The position numbers and the translations under genes were made by a program. From Thermococcus sp. M39 (lineage in GTDB: Archaea; Methanobacteriota_B; Thermococci; Thermococcales; Thermococcaceae), in the NCBI RefSeq assembly GCF_012027325.1, contig NZ_SNUG01000001.1, positions 186,001-250,000 on the forward strand: a stretch of DNA of 64,000 bases, given 5' to 3'. Below, one piece after another: positions 1 through 10,496 of the stretch. Every line of letters begins with the position of its first letter. Position 1 is the stretch's first letter. Below the pieces are notes generated by a model, which worked only from the letters and a program-made list of their open reading frames with translations, had not been told where the DNA came from and did not search any database.

Positions 1-1
1 A

Positions 2-400
2 GCTTATGCTGAAACCGCTGAGCTTGTAGGAGCGCACAACGTTGCATTTGACTACAACTTCTCAACACAGTATCCAAAGCTTGACTTAGAGAAGCTCATA
101 ACTTACTTTGGAGATAAGACAGATGTTCTGATAGTGGTTGACTGGGATGCAGAGAGGCTCAATGAAGCTGTAGAAAAGATAAAGAGCGACCCAGCATGGC
201 AGGAAATCAAAGCTGTTAAAGAAGGAAATGTCGTTGGAATATTGGTGAGCTCATGGAGAAAAGACGCCACAGCATTATATGGACCAAGATTCATCACCGG
301 AATCTATGCCTTTGGACATGCGATTTATCCGGAATACTATCCAGACTGGAAGCCAATATATGAAGAGCTTCTCAAGAGGTTCTACAACATGGAGGGCTGA
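2..400 (+). CDS. ABC transporter substrate-binding protein (iron/tetrapyrrole type), C-terminal part
   Basis: The reading frame is open from base 2, so the N-terminus, signal peptide and lipobox lie outside the window. About 132 residues remain. They have the alternating helix/strand pattern and ending (YGPRFITGIYAFGHAIYPEY, then LKRFY) typical of TroA/FecB-type binding proteins that deliver siderophores, heme or corrinoids. The stop is 2 nt before the FecCD permease start, so this is the binding component of the same importer. It is expected to be anchored outside the membrane. The substrate cannot be read from this fragment. The chelatase genes downstream make a tetrapyrrole plausible, but an iron chelate is equally compatible with the family. 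Confidence 0.85.
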   Translation, partial: AYAETAELVGAHNVAFDYNFSTQYPKLDLEKLITYFGDKTDVLIVVDWDAERLNEAVEKIKSDPAWQEIKAVKEGNVVGILVSSWRKDATALYGPRFITGIYAFGHAIYPEYYPDWKPIYEELLKRFYNMEG

Positions 401-402
401 GT

Positions 403-1449
403 ATGAGAAGGCTTCTCTCTCTTTTCCTTTTAGTTTCTCCAATTTTTGCATTCTTCATAAGCTTATGCATTGGAGCTTATCACATCCCTCTCTCTGCTAT
501 TGTGGATATGGTGACGCTAAAAATCCTCCAGCTCATTTCTGGAATTTTAGCTAAAATAACTTTTGGAAAGGTTAATTTCACTGTTCAAATCCCCTATCCA
601 AGCGTTTATCAGACTATTCTTTTCAAAATAAGACTTCCAAGGGTTATCTTGGCGATGATTGTCGGTTCTGCATTGGCCCTCTCTGGGGCGGTTCTTCAAG
701 CTATATTTAGAAATCCCTTAGTTAACAGCTATATTTTAGGAATCTCAGCGGGGGCTGCTTTTGGCGCTGCTTTGGCTATAGGTCTTTCTCTGAGCTTGGG
801 TGTTACTCCTTTGGCCTTTGCTTTTGCTTTACTCGCTGTGTTCTTGACAACTTCTCTGGCCAAAATCGGTGGAAGAATAACTCCTGTTTCGCTCGTTCTT
901 GCTGGAGTAATTGTCAATGCATTCTTTTCGGCGTTAACTTCCCTGTTGAAGTTTTTGATGGAGCATGAAAAGCTGGCGAGCGTTGTTTACTGGCTCATGG
1001 GAAGCTTTGCAGACGCTGACTGGCATTCAGTCAAAGTTGCATTTCCTGTGATACTTCTTGGATGTGCATTGATTTATCTAATGCGCTGGCAGCTGAACGT
1101 CTTGTCTTTTGGAGAAGAAGCCAAAATCGTTGGAGTTGAAACTGAAAAGCTGAAGTTTGCTTTTATCATAATAATCTCTCTCATAACCGCTGTTTCAGTT
1201 GCTTTCTGTGGGATAATTGGCTGGGTAGGCTTAATGATTCCGCACATTGTTAGAATGGCATTTGGGCCAGATCACAAAACACTGATACCCCTAACAATAA
1301 CTGTAGGGGCTTCATTCATGGTTTTAGCTGATACATTGGCGAGGTCAATTGCCACTTATGAAATCCCAATTGGTATTTTGACAACAATCCTTGGAATTCC
1401 ATTCTTTGCGTATCTGCTAAGGAAGACGGGCGGTGGTTGGAATGCTTGA
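403..1449 (+). CDS. FecCD/BtuC-family ABC transporter permease
   Basis: This 348-residue polytopic protein has about nine or ten hydrophobic segments, the usual FecCD/BtuC topology and length. The family signature is clear around residues 85-125 (RLPRVILAMIVGSALALSGAVLQ, then NPLVNSYILGISAGA), and the ATPase-coupling loop is near residues 275-290 (GIIGWVGLMIPHIVR). It forms the homodimeric channel that moves a metal chelate or corrinoid across the membrane. It sits 2 nt after the binding-protein gene, and its 3' end overlaps the ATPase start by 8 nt. The family does not reveal the substrate. Confidence 0.93.
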   Translation: MRRLLSLFLLVSPIFAFFISLCIGAYHIPLSAIVDMVTLKILQLISGILAKITFGKVNFTVQIPYPSVYQTILFKIRLPRVILAMIVGSALALSGAVLQAIFRNPLVNSYILGISAGAAFGAALAIGLSLSLGVTPLAFAFALLAVFLTTSLAKIGGRITPVSLVLAGVIVNAFFSALTSLLKFLMEHEKLASVVYWLMGSFADADWHSVKVAFPVILLGCALIYLMRWQLNVLSFGEEAKIVGVETEKLKFAFIIIISLITAVSVAFCGIIGWVGLMIPHIVRMAFGPDHKTLIPLTITVGASFMVLADTLARSIATYEIPIGILTTILGIPFFAYLLRKTGGGWNA

Positions 1450-2212
1450 AGTCAAAGGCTTATCATTTAGCTACGGTGATTTCAGCGTTGAGGATGTCTG
1501 CTTTGAGGTGAGAGAGGGTGAGATTTTAACGCTGCTTGGCCCAAATGGTAGCGGGAAAACAACGATTCTGAAAAGCATTTACGGATTGCTGAAACCAGAG
1601 AAAAAATGTGTCTTCATAGATGGCAAAGACTTTCACTCACTTCCCCTAAAGGAGAGGGCTAAGTTAGCCGGCTATGTTCCTCAGTCTCATCATCCTCCTT
1701 TTCCCTATACTGTTTTGGACGTTGTGGTTATGGGTTTAGCTTCTCAGCTAGGTATTTTTGAGAGCCCAAGGGAAGAGCACTATCAAAAGGCTCTGGAGAA
1801 GCTCAAGCTCATAGGAATGGAGCGTTTTAAGGATAAACCCTACACACAGCTGAGCGGAGGTCAATTGCAGCTTGTTCTGATTGCTCGTGCTCTCGTGCAG
1901 GAACCAAAAGTCCTTCTCTTGGATGAACCCACTGCTCACTTGGATTTTAAAAACCAGGTAAAGGTTCTCGGGATTGTGAAGAGATTAGCAAAAGAGGAAA
2001 GTATCTCCGCTATCATGACTCTCCACGACCCGAATTTGGCCTCACTTTATTCAGACATGATTGCTCTTGTTAAAGGGGGCAGAATTAGAGCTCTTGGGAA
2101 ACCGAATGAGATTCTAAGAGAGGAAATTCTTGAGGAAGTGTATGGCGTCCCGATATGCATTCTTGAATTCAACGGATTTAGACTTATACTTCCAAAAACA
2201 GAGGTGGTTTAA
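1442..2212 (+). CDS. FecE/BtuD-family ABC transporter ATP-binding protein
   Basis: This is the nucleotide-binding subunit of the importer, 256 residues. It has Walker A GPNGSGKTT near residue 36, Q-loop YVPQSHH, signature LSGGQLQL, Walker B LLLDEPTAHLD and a switch histidine in LHDPNLA. I chose ATG at 1442 because GGTGG lies 5-6 nt upstream; an in-frame GTG at 1433 is the alternative. The gene overlaps the permease end and stops 2 nt before the next gene. It energises uptake through the FecCD permease. The C-terminal part matches the iron/B12 subfamily in length. Confidence 0.94.
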   Translation: MLEVKGLSFSYGDFSVEDVCFEVREGEILTLLGPNGSGKTTILKSIYGLLKPEKKCVFIDGKDFHSLPLKERAKLAGYVPQSHHPPFPYTVLDVVVMGLASQLGIFESPREEHYQKALEKLKLIGMERFKDKPYTQLSGGQLQLVLIARALVQEPKVLLLDEPTAHLDFKNQVKVLGIVKRLAKEESISAIMTLHDPNLASLYSDMIALVKGGRIRALGKPNEILREEILEEVYGVPICILEFNGFRLILPKTEVV

Positions 2213-2214
2213 AA

Positions 2215-3159
2215 GTGGAATTGCTGATAATTTCAGCTGGAATTGCATTCAATTTCCTAAAGCGCTCTGTCCCCGGGTTACTTATTGGGATATTCATAGC
2301 TGAGCTTCTAATCGAGAAGGGCATAGTGGAGAAAGTATCATTCATTGGTAAACCATTTGTTAAACTCTCAAACCTACCAGCAGAGTGTGCATTAACCTTT
2401 GCAACAGCTTTTTTGAACACGAGAGCCGCTAATGCCATGCTTGTGGATTTTTATAGGGAGGGCAAAATTGGAAAGAGGGAACTCTACATTGCCTCGCTCA
2501 TGAACGCTTTTCCAGCAATGGTTAGGCATTGGAACTCGCTAATTCCTATCCTCTTGGCTACACTCGGAAGGCTTGGCTTGCTCTACTTTGGAATTTTGGT
2601 TTTCATAGGACTAATCCAGACAACGGTTTTTGCAGTGGCTGGGAAGATTTTGATTAAAAATCCAAGAAAAATGAGCAATCCTCAAAATCAGAGGAGAGAG
2701 AAAAAGCCTTTTAAAGATGTCTTAAGAAATGCTTTGGCAAAAACAAAGAAAACTTCAATCCCAATTCTGAAGACTATGATTATAGTGACTTACATAACGG
2801 CCCTGCTCATAGCGGTTGGATTTTTCAATCATCTAAGTGACCTTGTGAGGAACTTTGCAGAGTTCTTACCATTTTCGCCAGAGGAGCTGAGTGTGGCCCT
2901 AAGTGCAATGGCTAGCAGTATAGCAGCCTATACTCTCGGCGCAAACCTATTAAAAGCTGGTTTAATAAGTGAAAAAGCTCTAATAAGGGCTCTTCTTCTC
3001 GGTTCAATTTTCGCAAATATAACCTTCCTAAGGGTGTTGATTCCCTATTATGTCGGGCTTTATGGTCCAAAAGATGGAACAAAGCTCATGCTCATCTCAA
3101 TGATAACGAGGAGCGTGATTATCTTGTGCATTATCGCTGTTGTGGGGGTGGTGTTGTGA
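2215..3159 (+). CDS. Gate-domain (nucleoside-recognition/FeoB-gate-like) membrane protein, copy 1
   Basis: This 314-residue protein has about eight hydrophobic segments and no signal peptide. It has two similar halves separated by a basic linker near residues 150-175. The small-residue-rich helices (around 'LNTRAANAML' and 'SSIAAYTLGANLLKAG') resemble the Gate domain shared by nucleoside carriers, SpmA/B and the FeoB pore. It starts with GTG after GAGGTGG. Its stop overlaps the chelatase start in GTGA. A diverged copy lies at 8817-9731, so the chelatase genes are bracketed by two related carriers. I infer transport of a metal ion or a tetrapyrrole-linked substrate; the substrate is unknown. 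Confidence 0.72.
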   Translation: MELLIISAGIAFNFLKRSVPGLLIGIFIAELLIEKGIVEKVSFIGKPFVKLSNLPAECALTFATAFLNTRAANAMLVDFYREGKIGKRELYIASLMNAFPAMVRHWNSLIPILLATLGRLGLLYFGILVFIGLIQTTVFAVAGKILIKNPRKMSNPQNQRREKKPFKDVLRNALAKTKKTSIPILKTMIIVTYITALLIAVGFFNHLSDLVRNFAEFLPFSPEELSVALSAMASSIAAYTLGANLLKAGLISEKALIRALLLGSIFANITFLRVLIPYYVGLYGPKDGTKLMLISMITRSVIILCIIAVVGVVL

Positions 3160-6100
3160 TATGTTTAATCATAGGTTATGGAGCAAGGGCTTTGCCTTTG
3201 CTTCAGGAAATCCTTAGAGAAGAAGGAATAAAGGGAATTGTGCTCACTGACCAGAACTGTGAGAGGGAGCTGGATAAGGTAGAGACAGCTGAGGTAATCT
3301 TCATCTATGCCCACGAGCTTCCCGAAATAGTAGAGGAGAAAATTAAAGAGAGCAAAGCTAAAGTCATCGCATGTGCTGGGCTTGAAAGCCTAGCCAACGT
3401 TCCAGAAGAAATCCTAATCAAAGCGAAGACGTATTATGTCCTTGGAGGCGAGAAGAATCTCAGAAATCTGGTCAGATTTTTAGCAAGCTTATCTGGAGAG
3501 GCAATTGAATACGAAGAACCGGAAGAAGTTCCTATGCACGGCATCTATCACCCGAATTTTGGAGTTTTTGAGAGCTTGGACGACTATTTAATGGTTTACA
3601 AGAAGAGGCCGTTAGTTGGAGTTCTTTTCTGGAGGAGTGCCTGGCTTTATAAGGAATTTAAACCAATTGGAGAGCTCATCAAAGCCCTTGAAGAAGAAGG
3701 CTTTGGTGTAATTCCAGTGTTTACCTATGGGAAAGACTCGACGACAGGGCTTGGGAGAGAGAAGAGCGAGGCTGTTGAAGAGTTCTTCATGAAGGATGGA
3801 AAGCCGATTATAGATGCCCTCGTGAGCTTAATTTCCTTCGGCACGGTTGATTTAAAGAATCTGCAAAAGCTCAACGTTCCAGTTTTTGCTCCGATAAGGT
3901 CTTACTACCAGTCCCTTGAAGGGTGGAAGAAGAGCGAACAAGGCGTTGACTATATGACTCAGGTTTATGGAGTGATAATCCCAGAGGTTGCGGGAGCAAT
4001 TGAGCCAATTTTCATAGCTGGGACCAGAAACATTGAAGGCTACAAGGTTGGAGAGCCTTACGAAGAGCACATGAAATATTTAGCCAAAAGAGTAAAGAAG
4101 TGGATCGAGCTCAGGAAGAAGCCAAAAAGCGAAATTAAAATTGCTATAGTCCTAATAAACCCTCCATGTAAAGGGCTTGAGGCAAACATAGCGGTTGGAC
4201 TTGGTTTGGATGTCCCGGAGAGCATCGTTAGACTTCTGCACAAGCTTAAGGAGGAAGGCTACTACGTTGGTGAAGATTTGCCAAAGAATGGGGAAGAGCT
4301 GATAAAACTAATTTTGGAGAAGAAAGCGATAAGCGAGTTCAGATGGACAAGCGTTGAGGAGATAGTCAAAAGCGGAGGAGCAATTGACTTTGTAGGCTTG
4401 GAGGAGTATCTGGAGTGGTTCAACGAGCTTCCGGAGGATTTGAAGGAAAGAATCATCAAGGACTGGGGAAAGCCAGAGGATGTCTTAGCTGGGAAAGTAG
4501 ACAAAGCATTGGTTGGAATGGTCTACGAAGGGAGATTTGTCGTTCCGGGAATAAGGTTCGGAAACGTCTTCATAACCCCTCAGCCAAAGTTCGGCTGTGC
4601 TGGAGCTAGGTGCGACGGAAAAGTTTGTAGAATTTTGCATGATCCAACAATAGTCCCACCGCACCAGTGGTGGGCAGTGTATAGGTGGATAACGCGCAAA
4701 TTTAGGGCTGATGTAATGATACACTTCGGAACCCACGGCTACTTAGAGTTCAGACCTGGAAAAGGCGTTGGGCTTTCTCCTTCATGCGTTCCTGAGGCAA
4801 GCTTAGATGACGTTCCGCACTTATACGTTTATGTAGTTTCAAATCCAATGGAGGGCGTTATTGCTAAGAGGAGAGGCTACGCGACGCTTATAGACCACAT
4901 CTATCCTCCAATGGGGATGGCTGAAGTTTTGGATGATTTGGATTCTCTCCTAACCCAGTATGCAAAGGCAAAGAGCTTGGGAGATGAGGCAAGGAGAAAG
5001 AAAATTTATGAACAGATTCTGGAGAAAGCTAAGGAAAACAAGCTGAGAATAACGAATCCAGAAGATGAAGAGCAGACGATAGAGGAAATACACCGCTACG
5101 TTGAGCTGATGAGAGGCTCTCAAATAAATCTTGGCCTTCACATCTTTGGACATCCACCAAAAGAGCCCGAGAGATTGGCGGAATATATTGCCACGGCAAT
5201 GGCCTATGATTCTTACGCTTCCCCTTCAATTAGGCGCGTTATAGCTGAAGTAGTAGGCTTGGACTATGACGAGATAAAAAAGAACCCCTTGGAGACGACA
5301 AATGGATTTACGAACAGAGAACTGTTGGAGATCTTCCACAAGATAGCCATCAAGAGCTTAGAGCGTCTGCTTAGGGGAGAAAGCTTTGAAGTTATTGAGG
5401 AAGAGATTGAAAAGTTTGGATTCAAAGTTAAGGAGAAAGAAAAGCTTGAAGAAACGTTTAAAAAAGCCCTTGAAGTTGCAGAGAAAATAATTGAATGTGA
5501 AAAAGAATACGACGGCTTCTTGAAGGGACTGAGTGGAGAGTATGTAGAGCCTGGTTCGTCGGGAGCGATAACGAGAGGAAAGTTTGAGATTTTACCGACG
5601 GGGAGGAACTTCTATGCAGTTGATCCAAGGACTCTACCAACTAAAGCAGCATGGCAGATAGGAGTTGAAACTGCTGAAAAACTTTTGAAAGCTTACAAAG
5701 AAAAGCATGGGAAATATCCAGAGAGTGTTGGACAAGTTCTCTGGAGCATAGACGGTTATAAGGCTGATGGAGAGCAGATAGCCCAAATTCTCTATTTGAT
5801 TGGAGTTAGGCCGGTTTGGAAAGGAGATGTAGTTGCTGGGCTCGAAGTAATTCCCTTAGAAGAGCTCGGAAGACCAAGGGTTGATGTTCTGGTTAGAATA
5901 AGTGGAATCGTGAGAGATACACTGCCGAATTACATCTATCTAATTGATGAAGCCATAGAGAAAGTTGTTACGCTGGATGAACCCTTAGAGATGAACTACA
6001 TCAAAAAGCACTACGTTGAGCACATTAAAAAGCTCATTGAACTCGGCAAGAGTTTTGAAGAAGCCCAAAGGTTCGCAAGGTTTAGAGTTTTTTCAGCTCC

Positions 6101-6914
6101 ACCTGGTGCCTACGGGGCTGGAGTAAATTTAGCAGTTGAATCATCGGGCTGGAGGAATGACGAGGATTTAGCTAAAGTGTGGGTTCAGTGGAGCGGCTAT
6201 GCTTATGGAAAAGATGCCTTTGGCGTTGAAGCTCATGAATCATTGGTTTTGAACTTAAGAGAGGTGGATGTAATCAACAGAAACCACATAAGTGATGAGC
6301 ACGACCCGACGAACTGTTGCTGCTATTTTGCACATCACGGGGGCTTTAAGACGGCTGTTGATGCCTTAACAGGCAAGAACGTTGAAGTGGTTCAGACAGA
6401 CACAAGGGACATAAGCGATGCCAAAATAGTTGACATGAAAGTTGAGCTTGAAAGGGTCGTTAGGGCAAAGCTCCTCAATGATAGGTGGATTGAGGAAATG
6501 AAGAAGCATGGCTACAGAGGGGCTAGTGAGTTCTCCAAGAAGATTCTTCACTTATACGGCTGGGAGGCAACGACGAAGCTCGTTGAAGATTGGGTTTTTG
6601 ACGAGATAGCACAGAAATACGTTCTAGATGAAGAAATGCGGAGATGGTTCGAGGAGCACAATCCTTACGCTATTGAGGAAATTGCAAGGCGTTTGATTGA
6701 AGCTTATGAGCGCGGCTTATGGAAGACGAGTGATGAATTAATTGAAAAGCTCATGGAGGTCTATTCCGAGATTGAGGGAATTTTGGAGGAGAGTCTTGGT
6801 GAAGGGGAAGTTCAAGGTGGGACAATTGAAATCTACACAGCTGAGGATGACGAACACTGGAGTGAAAAAATTGAGGAGGTGGATAAAATATGGAGCCTCG
6901 TGAAAAACGCTTAG
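3156..6914 (+). CDS. cobN: CobN/BchH-family metal chelatase large subunit
   Basis: At 1252 residues this matches the tetrapyrrole-binding large subunit of cobaltochelatase or magnesium chelatase. The family core [19 protein letters not shown] begins at about residue 523, followed by [18 protein letters not shown] Cys-containing stretch ([13 protein letters not shown]) precedes it, and a Cys triplet in [15 protein letters not shown] lies at about 1054-1056. I place the start at GTG 3156, overlapping the previous stop and preceded by GGGGGTGGTG; a longer start at 3126 lacks support. The subunit binds the porphyrin or corrin and works with the ChlI/ChlD ATPase encoded next. No tetrapyrrole biosynthesis gene lies in the window. 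Its role could be metal insertion, exchange or removal on an imported ring. Family assignment is firm, substrate unknown. Confidence 0.9.
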   Translation: MICLIIGYGARALPLLQEILREEGIKGIVLTDQNCERELDKVETAEVIFIYAHELPEIVEEKIKESKAKVIACAGLESLANVPEEILIKAKTYYVLGGEKNLRNLVRFLASLSGEAIEYEEPEEVPMHGIYHPNFGVFESLDDYLMVYKKRPLVGVLFWRSAWLYKEFKPIGELIKALEEEGFGVIPVFTYGKDSTTGLGREKSEAVEEFFMKDGKPIIDALVSLISFGTVDLKNLQKLNVPVFAPIRSYYQSLEGWKKSEQGVDYMTQVYGVIIPEVAGAIEPIFIAGTRNIEGYKVGEPYEEHMKYLAKRVKKWIELRKKPKSEIKIAIVLINPPCKGLEANIAVGLGLDVPESIVRLLHKLKEEGYYVGEDLPKNGEELIKLILEKKAISEFRWTSVEEIVKSGGAIDFVGLEEYLEWFNELPEDLKERIIKDWGKPEDVLAGKVDKALVGMVYEGRFVVPGIRFGNVFITPQPKFGCAGARCDGKVCRILHDPTIVPPHQWWAVYRWITRKFRADVMIHFGTHGYLEFRPGKGVGLSPSCVPEASLDDVPHLYVYVVSNPMEGVIAKRRGYATLIDHIYPPMGMAEVLDDLDSLLTQYAKAKSLGDEARRKKIYEQILEKAKENKLRITNPEDEEQTIEEIHRYVELMRGSQINLGLHIFGHPPKEPERLAEYIATAMAYDSYASPSIRRVIAEVVGLDYDEIKKNPLETTNGFTNRELLEIFHKIAIKSLERLLRGESFEVIEEEIEKFGFKVKEKEKLEETFKKALEVAEKIIECEKEYDGFLKGLSGEYVEPGSSGAITRGKFEILPTGRNFYAVDPRTLPTKAAWQIGVETAEKLLKAYKEKHGKYPESVGQVLWSIDGYKADGEQIAQILYLIGVRPVWKGDVVAGLEVIPLEELGRPRVDVLVRISGIVRDTLPNYIYLIDEAIEKVVTLDEPLEMNYIKKHYVEHIKKLIELGKSFEEAQRFARFRVFSAPPGAYGAGVNLAVESSGWRNDEDLAKVWVQWSGYAYGKDAFGVEAHESLVLNLREVDVINRNHISDEHDPTNCCCYFAHHGGFKTAVDALTGKNVEVVQTDTRDISDAKIVDMKVELERVVRAKLLNDRWIEEMKKHGYRGASEFSKKILHLYGWEATTKLVEDWVFDEIAQKYVLDEEMRRWFEEHNPYAIEEIARRLIEAYERGLWKTSDELIEKLMEVYSEIEGILEESLGEGEVQGGTIEIYTAEDDEHWSEKIEEVDKIWSLVKNA

Positions 6915-8812
6915 TCTTTCCATTCTCTGCAATAGTCGGGCAGGAAAAGGCTAAATTAGCTTTACTTTGTGTAGCCGTTAATCCGCTAATTGGTGGTGTC
7001 TTGCTTAAAGGAGATAAGGGGACGGGGAAATCAACCTTAGTTAGGGCTTTGGCTAACGTTTTGCCAGAAATTGAGGTCGTTGATGGCTGTCCCTTCAACT
7101 GCAATCCGAGGAATCCTTTGGAGATGTGCGACAGCTGTTATGAGAGATATGAAAATGGGGAAGAGTTACCCACAGCAAAGAGGAAGATGCGCGTTGTGGA
7201 CTTGCCCTTGAGCGTTACGATAGACAGATTGGTTGGAACAGTTGACGTTGAGCGCTTTTTAAAAGAGGGCAAAAAAGCTCTGCAGCCGGGAATACTTGCG
7301 GAAGCAAACAGAGGGGTTCTTTACATTGATGAAGTGAACCTCCTAGATGACTACATAGCTGATTCACTCTTAGATGCTGCGGCAATGGGATGGAATACAA
7401 TAGAGAGGGAAGGGATTTCCTTTAGGCATCCAGCAAGATTCATCTTAGTTGGAAGCATGAACCCAGAGGAAGGTGAGCTCAGACCTCAAATCCTCGATAG
7501 ATTTGGTTTATGCGTCGAGGTAAGCGCTCCAATGAACCCAGAGGAGAGAATAGAGATAGTTAAGAGAGTTGAAGAATTTCATGAAGATCCGATAAGCTTC
7601 TATAAGAAGTTTGAGAGCGAAGAGAAAAAGCTTACGGAGAGGATTGTTAAGGCAAGGGAGATTCTGCCCAAAGTTGAGATAAGCGACGATTTGCTGAAGC
7701 TTTTGGCTGAAACAGTCGTTAATTTGGGAATTAAAACCAACAGGGCTGAGATAGCCACGATAAAGACAGCCAAAGCAATAGCTGCCCTAAACGGAAGGAG
7801 AAGGGTTTCACTGGAAGACTTAGAGAAAGCTATGGAATTGGCTTTACCGCACCGCTTGAGGGATAAGCCCTTCCAAAAGCCACCCCAGATGAGGCCTCCA
7901 AAGTCTAAAGATGATAAGGAGCACAATCATGACCACAAACACGACCATAAGCATGAGCACAAGAAGGAAGAAAAAAGTGAAAGGAGAAACCCGGAGTCTC
8001 GAAGTCAAGGGATTGGGAATTTAGAGCAGAATTTTCGCTCAAGTGAAGCTAAAATCCCAAGGATAGAGAGTAGAAACTTTGATGAAAGCGAATTCACAGG
8101 ATACCGCTCCTCAAGAGACGTCAGCATTACAGTGGTAAACTTTCCAAAGGGAATTCCCGTCTCTTACGTTCCCCCCAAAGGTGAAATAAGGGATGTTGAT
8201 TTTTACAACTCGGTTATTTGCGCTGTATTGAATGGAAAAAAGCCTCCGATAAAGCTTGATTTAAACGACCTTCGCGTTAGAGTCAGGAAAGCAAAAGCTC
8301 CTACGCTCTGGGTTTTGCTCTTGGATTCAAGCGGAAGCATGGCTGTGCAGAAAAGAATTAGCATCGCGAAGGGAATAGCGGAGAAATTGGTTGAGAACGG
8401 CTACATCAAAAAGTCAAAGATGGCTTTGATAGTTGCAAAAGGTAATCAAGCGGAAATATTCGTTCCACCTACGAAGAACTACTGGGAAGTGCTTGAGAAA
8501 ATAGAGAGCGTTCCAACTGGAGGGAGAACGCCTTTGAGTTCGGCCCTCTATAATCTTCTTCTGCTTGCCGAACGTGAGAGGAGAAAAGACAAGTCCCTGA
8601 AAGTTAGGGCATTCTTGATAACTGACGGAAAGGCCAACGTCCCACTTTTTGGAAAGCGAATTAAGGATGAAATCATTGAGCTGGCAAAAGCTCTGAGGAG
8701 AAAGGGAATAGAACTTAATATCTACGATACGAGGGGAAGAGGAATAAATCCAGGAATTTCGTATGTTCCAGTTTTGAAGGAAGTTGCAAACGCTAAAGTT
8801 TACAGGGCGTGA
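6890..8812 (+). CDS. Fused ChlI-ChlD/CobS-CobT-type chelatase ATPase with His-rich linker
   Basis: This 640-residue protein joins an N-terminal AAA+ module (Walker A GDKGTGKS at 41-48, Walker [11 protein letters not shown], four-Cys insert [17 protein letters not shown]) to a C-terminal von Willebrand A domain with a MIDAS motif (DSSGS at about 479). Between them is a charged linker with seven alternating histidines at about 345-357. This is the architecture of fused BchI/BchD-like subunits that power CobN/BchH chelatases by ATP hydrolysis. ATG 6890 follows GAGGAGGTGG and overlaps the large-subunit gene by 25 nt, indicating translational coupling. The His run could bind or store the divalent metal. 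It is a partner of the preceding protein with near certainty. Confidence 0.92.
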   Translation: MEPREKRLVFPFSAIVGQEKAKLALLCVAVNPLIGGVLLKGDKGTGKSTLVRALANVLPEIEVVDGCPFNCNPRNPLEMCDSCYERYENGEELPTAKRKMRVVDLPLSVTIDRLVGTVDVERFLKEGKKALQPGILAEANRGVLYIDEVNLLDDYIADSLLDAAAMGWNTIEREGISFRHPARFILVGSMNPEEGELRPQILDRFGLCVEVSAPMNPEERIEIVKRVEEFHEDPISFYKKFESEEKKLTERIVKAREILPKVEISDDLLKLLAETVVNLGIKTNRAEIATIKTAKAIAALNGRRRVSLEDLEKAMELALPHRLRDKPFQKPPQMRPPKSKDDKEHNHDHKHDHKHEHKKEEKSERRNPESRSQGIGNLEQNFRSSEAKIPRIESRNFDESEFTGYRSSRDVSITVVNFPKGIPVSYVPPKGEIRDVDFYNSVICAVLNGKKPPIKLDLNDLRVRVRKAKAPTLWVLLLDSSGSMAVQKRISIAKGIAEKLVENGYIKKSKMALIVAKGNQAEIFVPPTKNYWEVLEKIESVPTGGRTPLSSALYNLLLLAERERRKDKSLKVRAFLITDGKANVPLFGKRIKDEIIELAKALRRKGIELNIYDTRGRGINPGISYVPVLKEVANAKVYRA

Positions 8813-8816
8813 GAGC

Positions 8817-9731
8817 TTGGACTTTTTGGGGCTCTACCTAATTTCAATAGCCTCAATTACTTTTGGGTATATTTTAGCCGAGACTCTAAGTGAGACTAAC
8901 CTGATAAAGCTCATTGGGGCTAAAACTTCCAAGATAGCAAAGCTTGGCATTCACCCGGCTCTGACGCCAGTTCCAGCGTTGTATTTGGTTAGCCCAAGAG
9001 TTGCCCATGCAAATGCCTCTGCCTTGTTGAAAGAAGGGTTAATTGAGCCAATTGACCTTTACATAGCCATCCTTGCTTCAAATCTCTCGTTGAGGGTTAT
9101 GTATATTTATCGCTATTATTTACCCGTGCTTCTACCTCTCTTGGGGATTGTAACGCTTTATTTCATTGGTTTGAGGATTCTCTTTGATTTTCTTCTTGTT
9201 TTTGTTGTTTTGATGATTGGACGTAGGAGATACAAGGGTGTAAAAGTCAACGGCGAGAATAACAAAATTAAGCTTAACTTTTCAAAGAAGGCTTTCAAAA
9301 AGGGATTAATCAAGGGATTAAAAGCCTCACTAAACTTTGCTTTAAGGTTTACGCCTCTTTTCCTCTTGGTTGTCTTTATGCTTAAGTCGGGTATCTCAGA
9401 TAAGATGACTCTTGTTTTATCTCCCATACTTGGAAAGCTTGGCTTAGACTCTTTGGGTATCACTTACATTACAACCGCTATCTTCAGCCCGAGGGCTGCT
9501 TATGGAATAGCAAAGATAATGCTGAGCCATAACTATCCACTGCAAGAGGTTTTAGCCTGCATGTTCCTTGGGAATGGATTGTTTGTTCTCTTCAATGAAA
9601 GCTGGGTTAGGATTTTGCCATTTTATTCTGGACTCTATCCGAGGGAAGTGACTTTAAGGCTTCTATTTCTTCAAGCTGGATTATCTTCTCTTTACAACAT
9701 CTTTTTGGCAATTGTTCTGCTTAAACTCTAA
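8817..9731 (+). CDS. Gate-domain membrane protein, copy 2
   Basis: This polytopic membrane protein of about 304 residues is a diverged paralogue of the protein at 2215-3159. The two share layout, a similar block ([15 protein letters not shown] here, TRAANAMLVDFYREG there) and a matching C-terminal motif ([14 protein letters not shown] here, LIPYYVGLYGPKDGT there). I favour TTG 8817, 4 nt after the ATPase stop, with GCGTGAG upstream; TTG 8784 inside the ATPase end is possible. The pair may form a heteromeric carrier serving the chelatase. It ends tail-to-tail with nadE, sharing CTAA. Confidence 0.7.
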   Translation: MDFLGLYLISIASITFGYILAETLSETNLIKLIGAKTSKIAKLGIHPALTPVPALYLVSPRVAHANASALLKEGLIEPIDLYIAILASNLSLRVMYIYRYYLPVLLPLLGIVTLYFIGLRILFDFLLVFVVLMIGRRRYKGVKVNGENNKIKLNFSKKAFKKGLIKGLKASLNFALRFTPLFLLVVFMLKSGISDKMTLVLSPILGKLGLDSLGITYITTAIFSPRAAYGIAKIMLSHNYPLQEVLACMFLGNGLFVLFNESWVRILPFYSGLYPREVTLRLLFLQAGLSSLYNIFLAIVLLKL

Positions 9732-10492
9732 AATTCTGGTCCTATTGGTAGTCTTCTTTTGTGTTCGGTTTTCTTTATTAGGTTTTCAACGTGTTCGACT
9801 TTCTCGATTGGAATATTCAACTCCTCAGCAATTTTTTCTTTTGGCATTTTCAAGTCAACTAATCTGTAAAGAATTTCATCTAAAAGTCTGTAGCTTATGC
9901 CGAGTTCATCCTCGTCTGTCTGCCCAATCCAGAGGCCAGCAGTGGGCTTCTTCTTAATAATCTTCTCTGGAACGCCTAACCTCTTAGCAATCTCCCAGAC
10001 TTCAGTCTTATAGAGGTTTATTAATGGAGCATAATCACTCGCCCCATCGCCCCATTTAGTGTAGTAGCCAGTCAAAAGCTCGCTCTTATTACTCGTGCCC
10101 AAGACGAGAAGATTGTACTGGTTTGCGTGAGCGTAAAGTAAAATCATTCTTGTTCTTACCATTATGTTGCCTTTGGTAATCTTGTCCGGCTCGAAATCAA
10201 TGCTCTTTTCAAAAGCATCAACAATTGGCTTGATGTTAATGATTTTGTAGTTAATTCCAAGAGTCTCACAAACTAATTTCGCATCTTCCACGTCTTGATT
10301 CTCGTAGTATGGCATTATCAAGCCAAGAACCTTCTCCTTCCCCAAGGCCTTCACTGCAAGGAAAGCAGTAGTAGCACTATCAACACCACCACTAACACCA
10401 ACCACTACACCCTCTACCTTGGCTTCATCAACCTTCTCTCGAATAAAAGAAAGCAGCTTTGTAATTACCTCATCATAGTCAAGTTGCCTCAT
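9728..10492 (-). CDS. nadE: NH3-dependent NAD+ synthetase
   Basis: NadE amidates deamido-NAD+ with ATP and ammonia, the last step of NAD synthesis. The 254-residue protein has the N-type ATP pyrophosphatase loop SGGVDSA, a second ATP site [18 protein letters not shown], and the ending KTEHKRRLP typical of the family. It has no glutaminase domain, so free ammonia is the donor. I chose the ATG that follows GGGGTGAT; a GTG nine bases upstream is inside that ribosome binding site. It follows the alcohol dehydrogenase gene on the same strand with a gap of about 47 nt. Confidence 0.96.
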   Translation of the reverse strand: MRQLDYDEVITKLLSFIREKVDEAKVEGVVVGVSGGVDSATTAFLAVKALGKEKVLGLIMPYYENQDVEDAKLVCETLGINYKIINIKPIVDAFEKSIDFEPDKITKGNIMVRTRMILLYAHANQYNLLVLGTSNKSELLTGYYTKWGDGASDYAPLINLYKTEVWEIAKRLGVPEKIIKKKPTAGLWIGQTDEDELGISYRLLDEILYRLVDLKMPKEKIAEELNIPIEKVEHVENLIKKTEHKRRLPIGPEF

Positions 10493-10496
10493 TGCA

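Noticed and set aside
3126-3155. Ten extra N-terminal codons of the chelatase large subunit
   Set aside because: They overlap the previous gene deeply and lack a ribosome binding site; GTG 3156 with GGGGGTGG is better placed.
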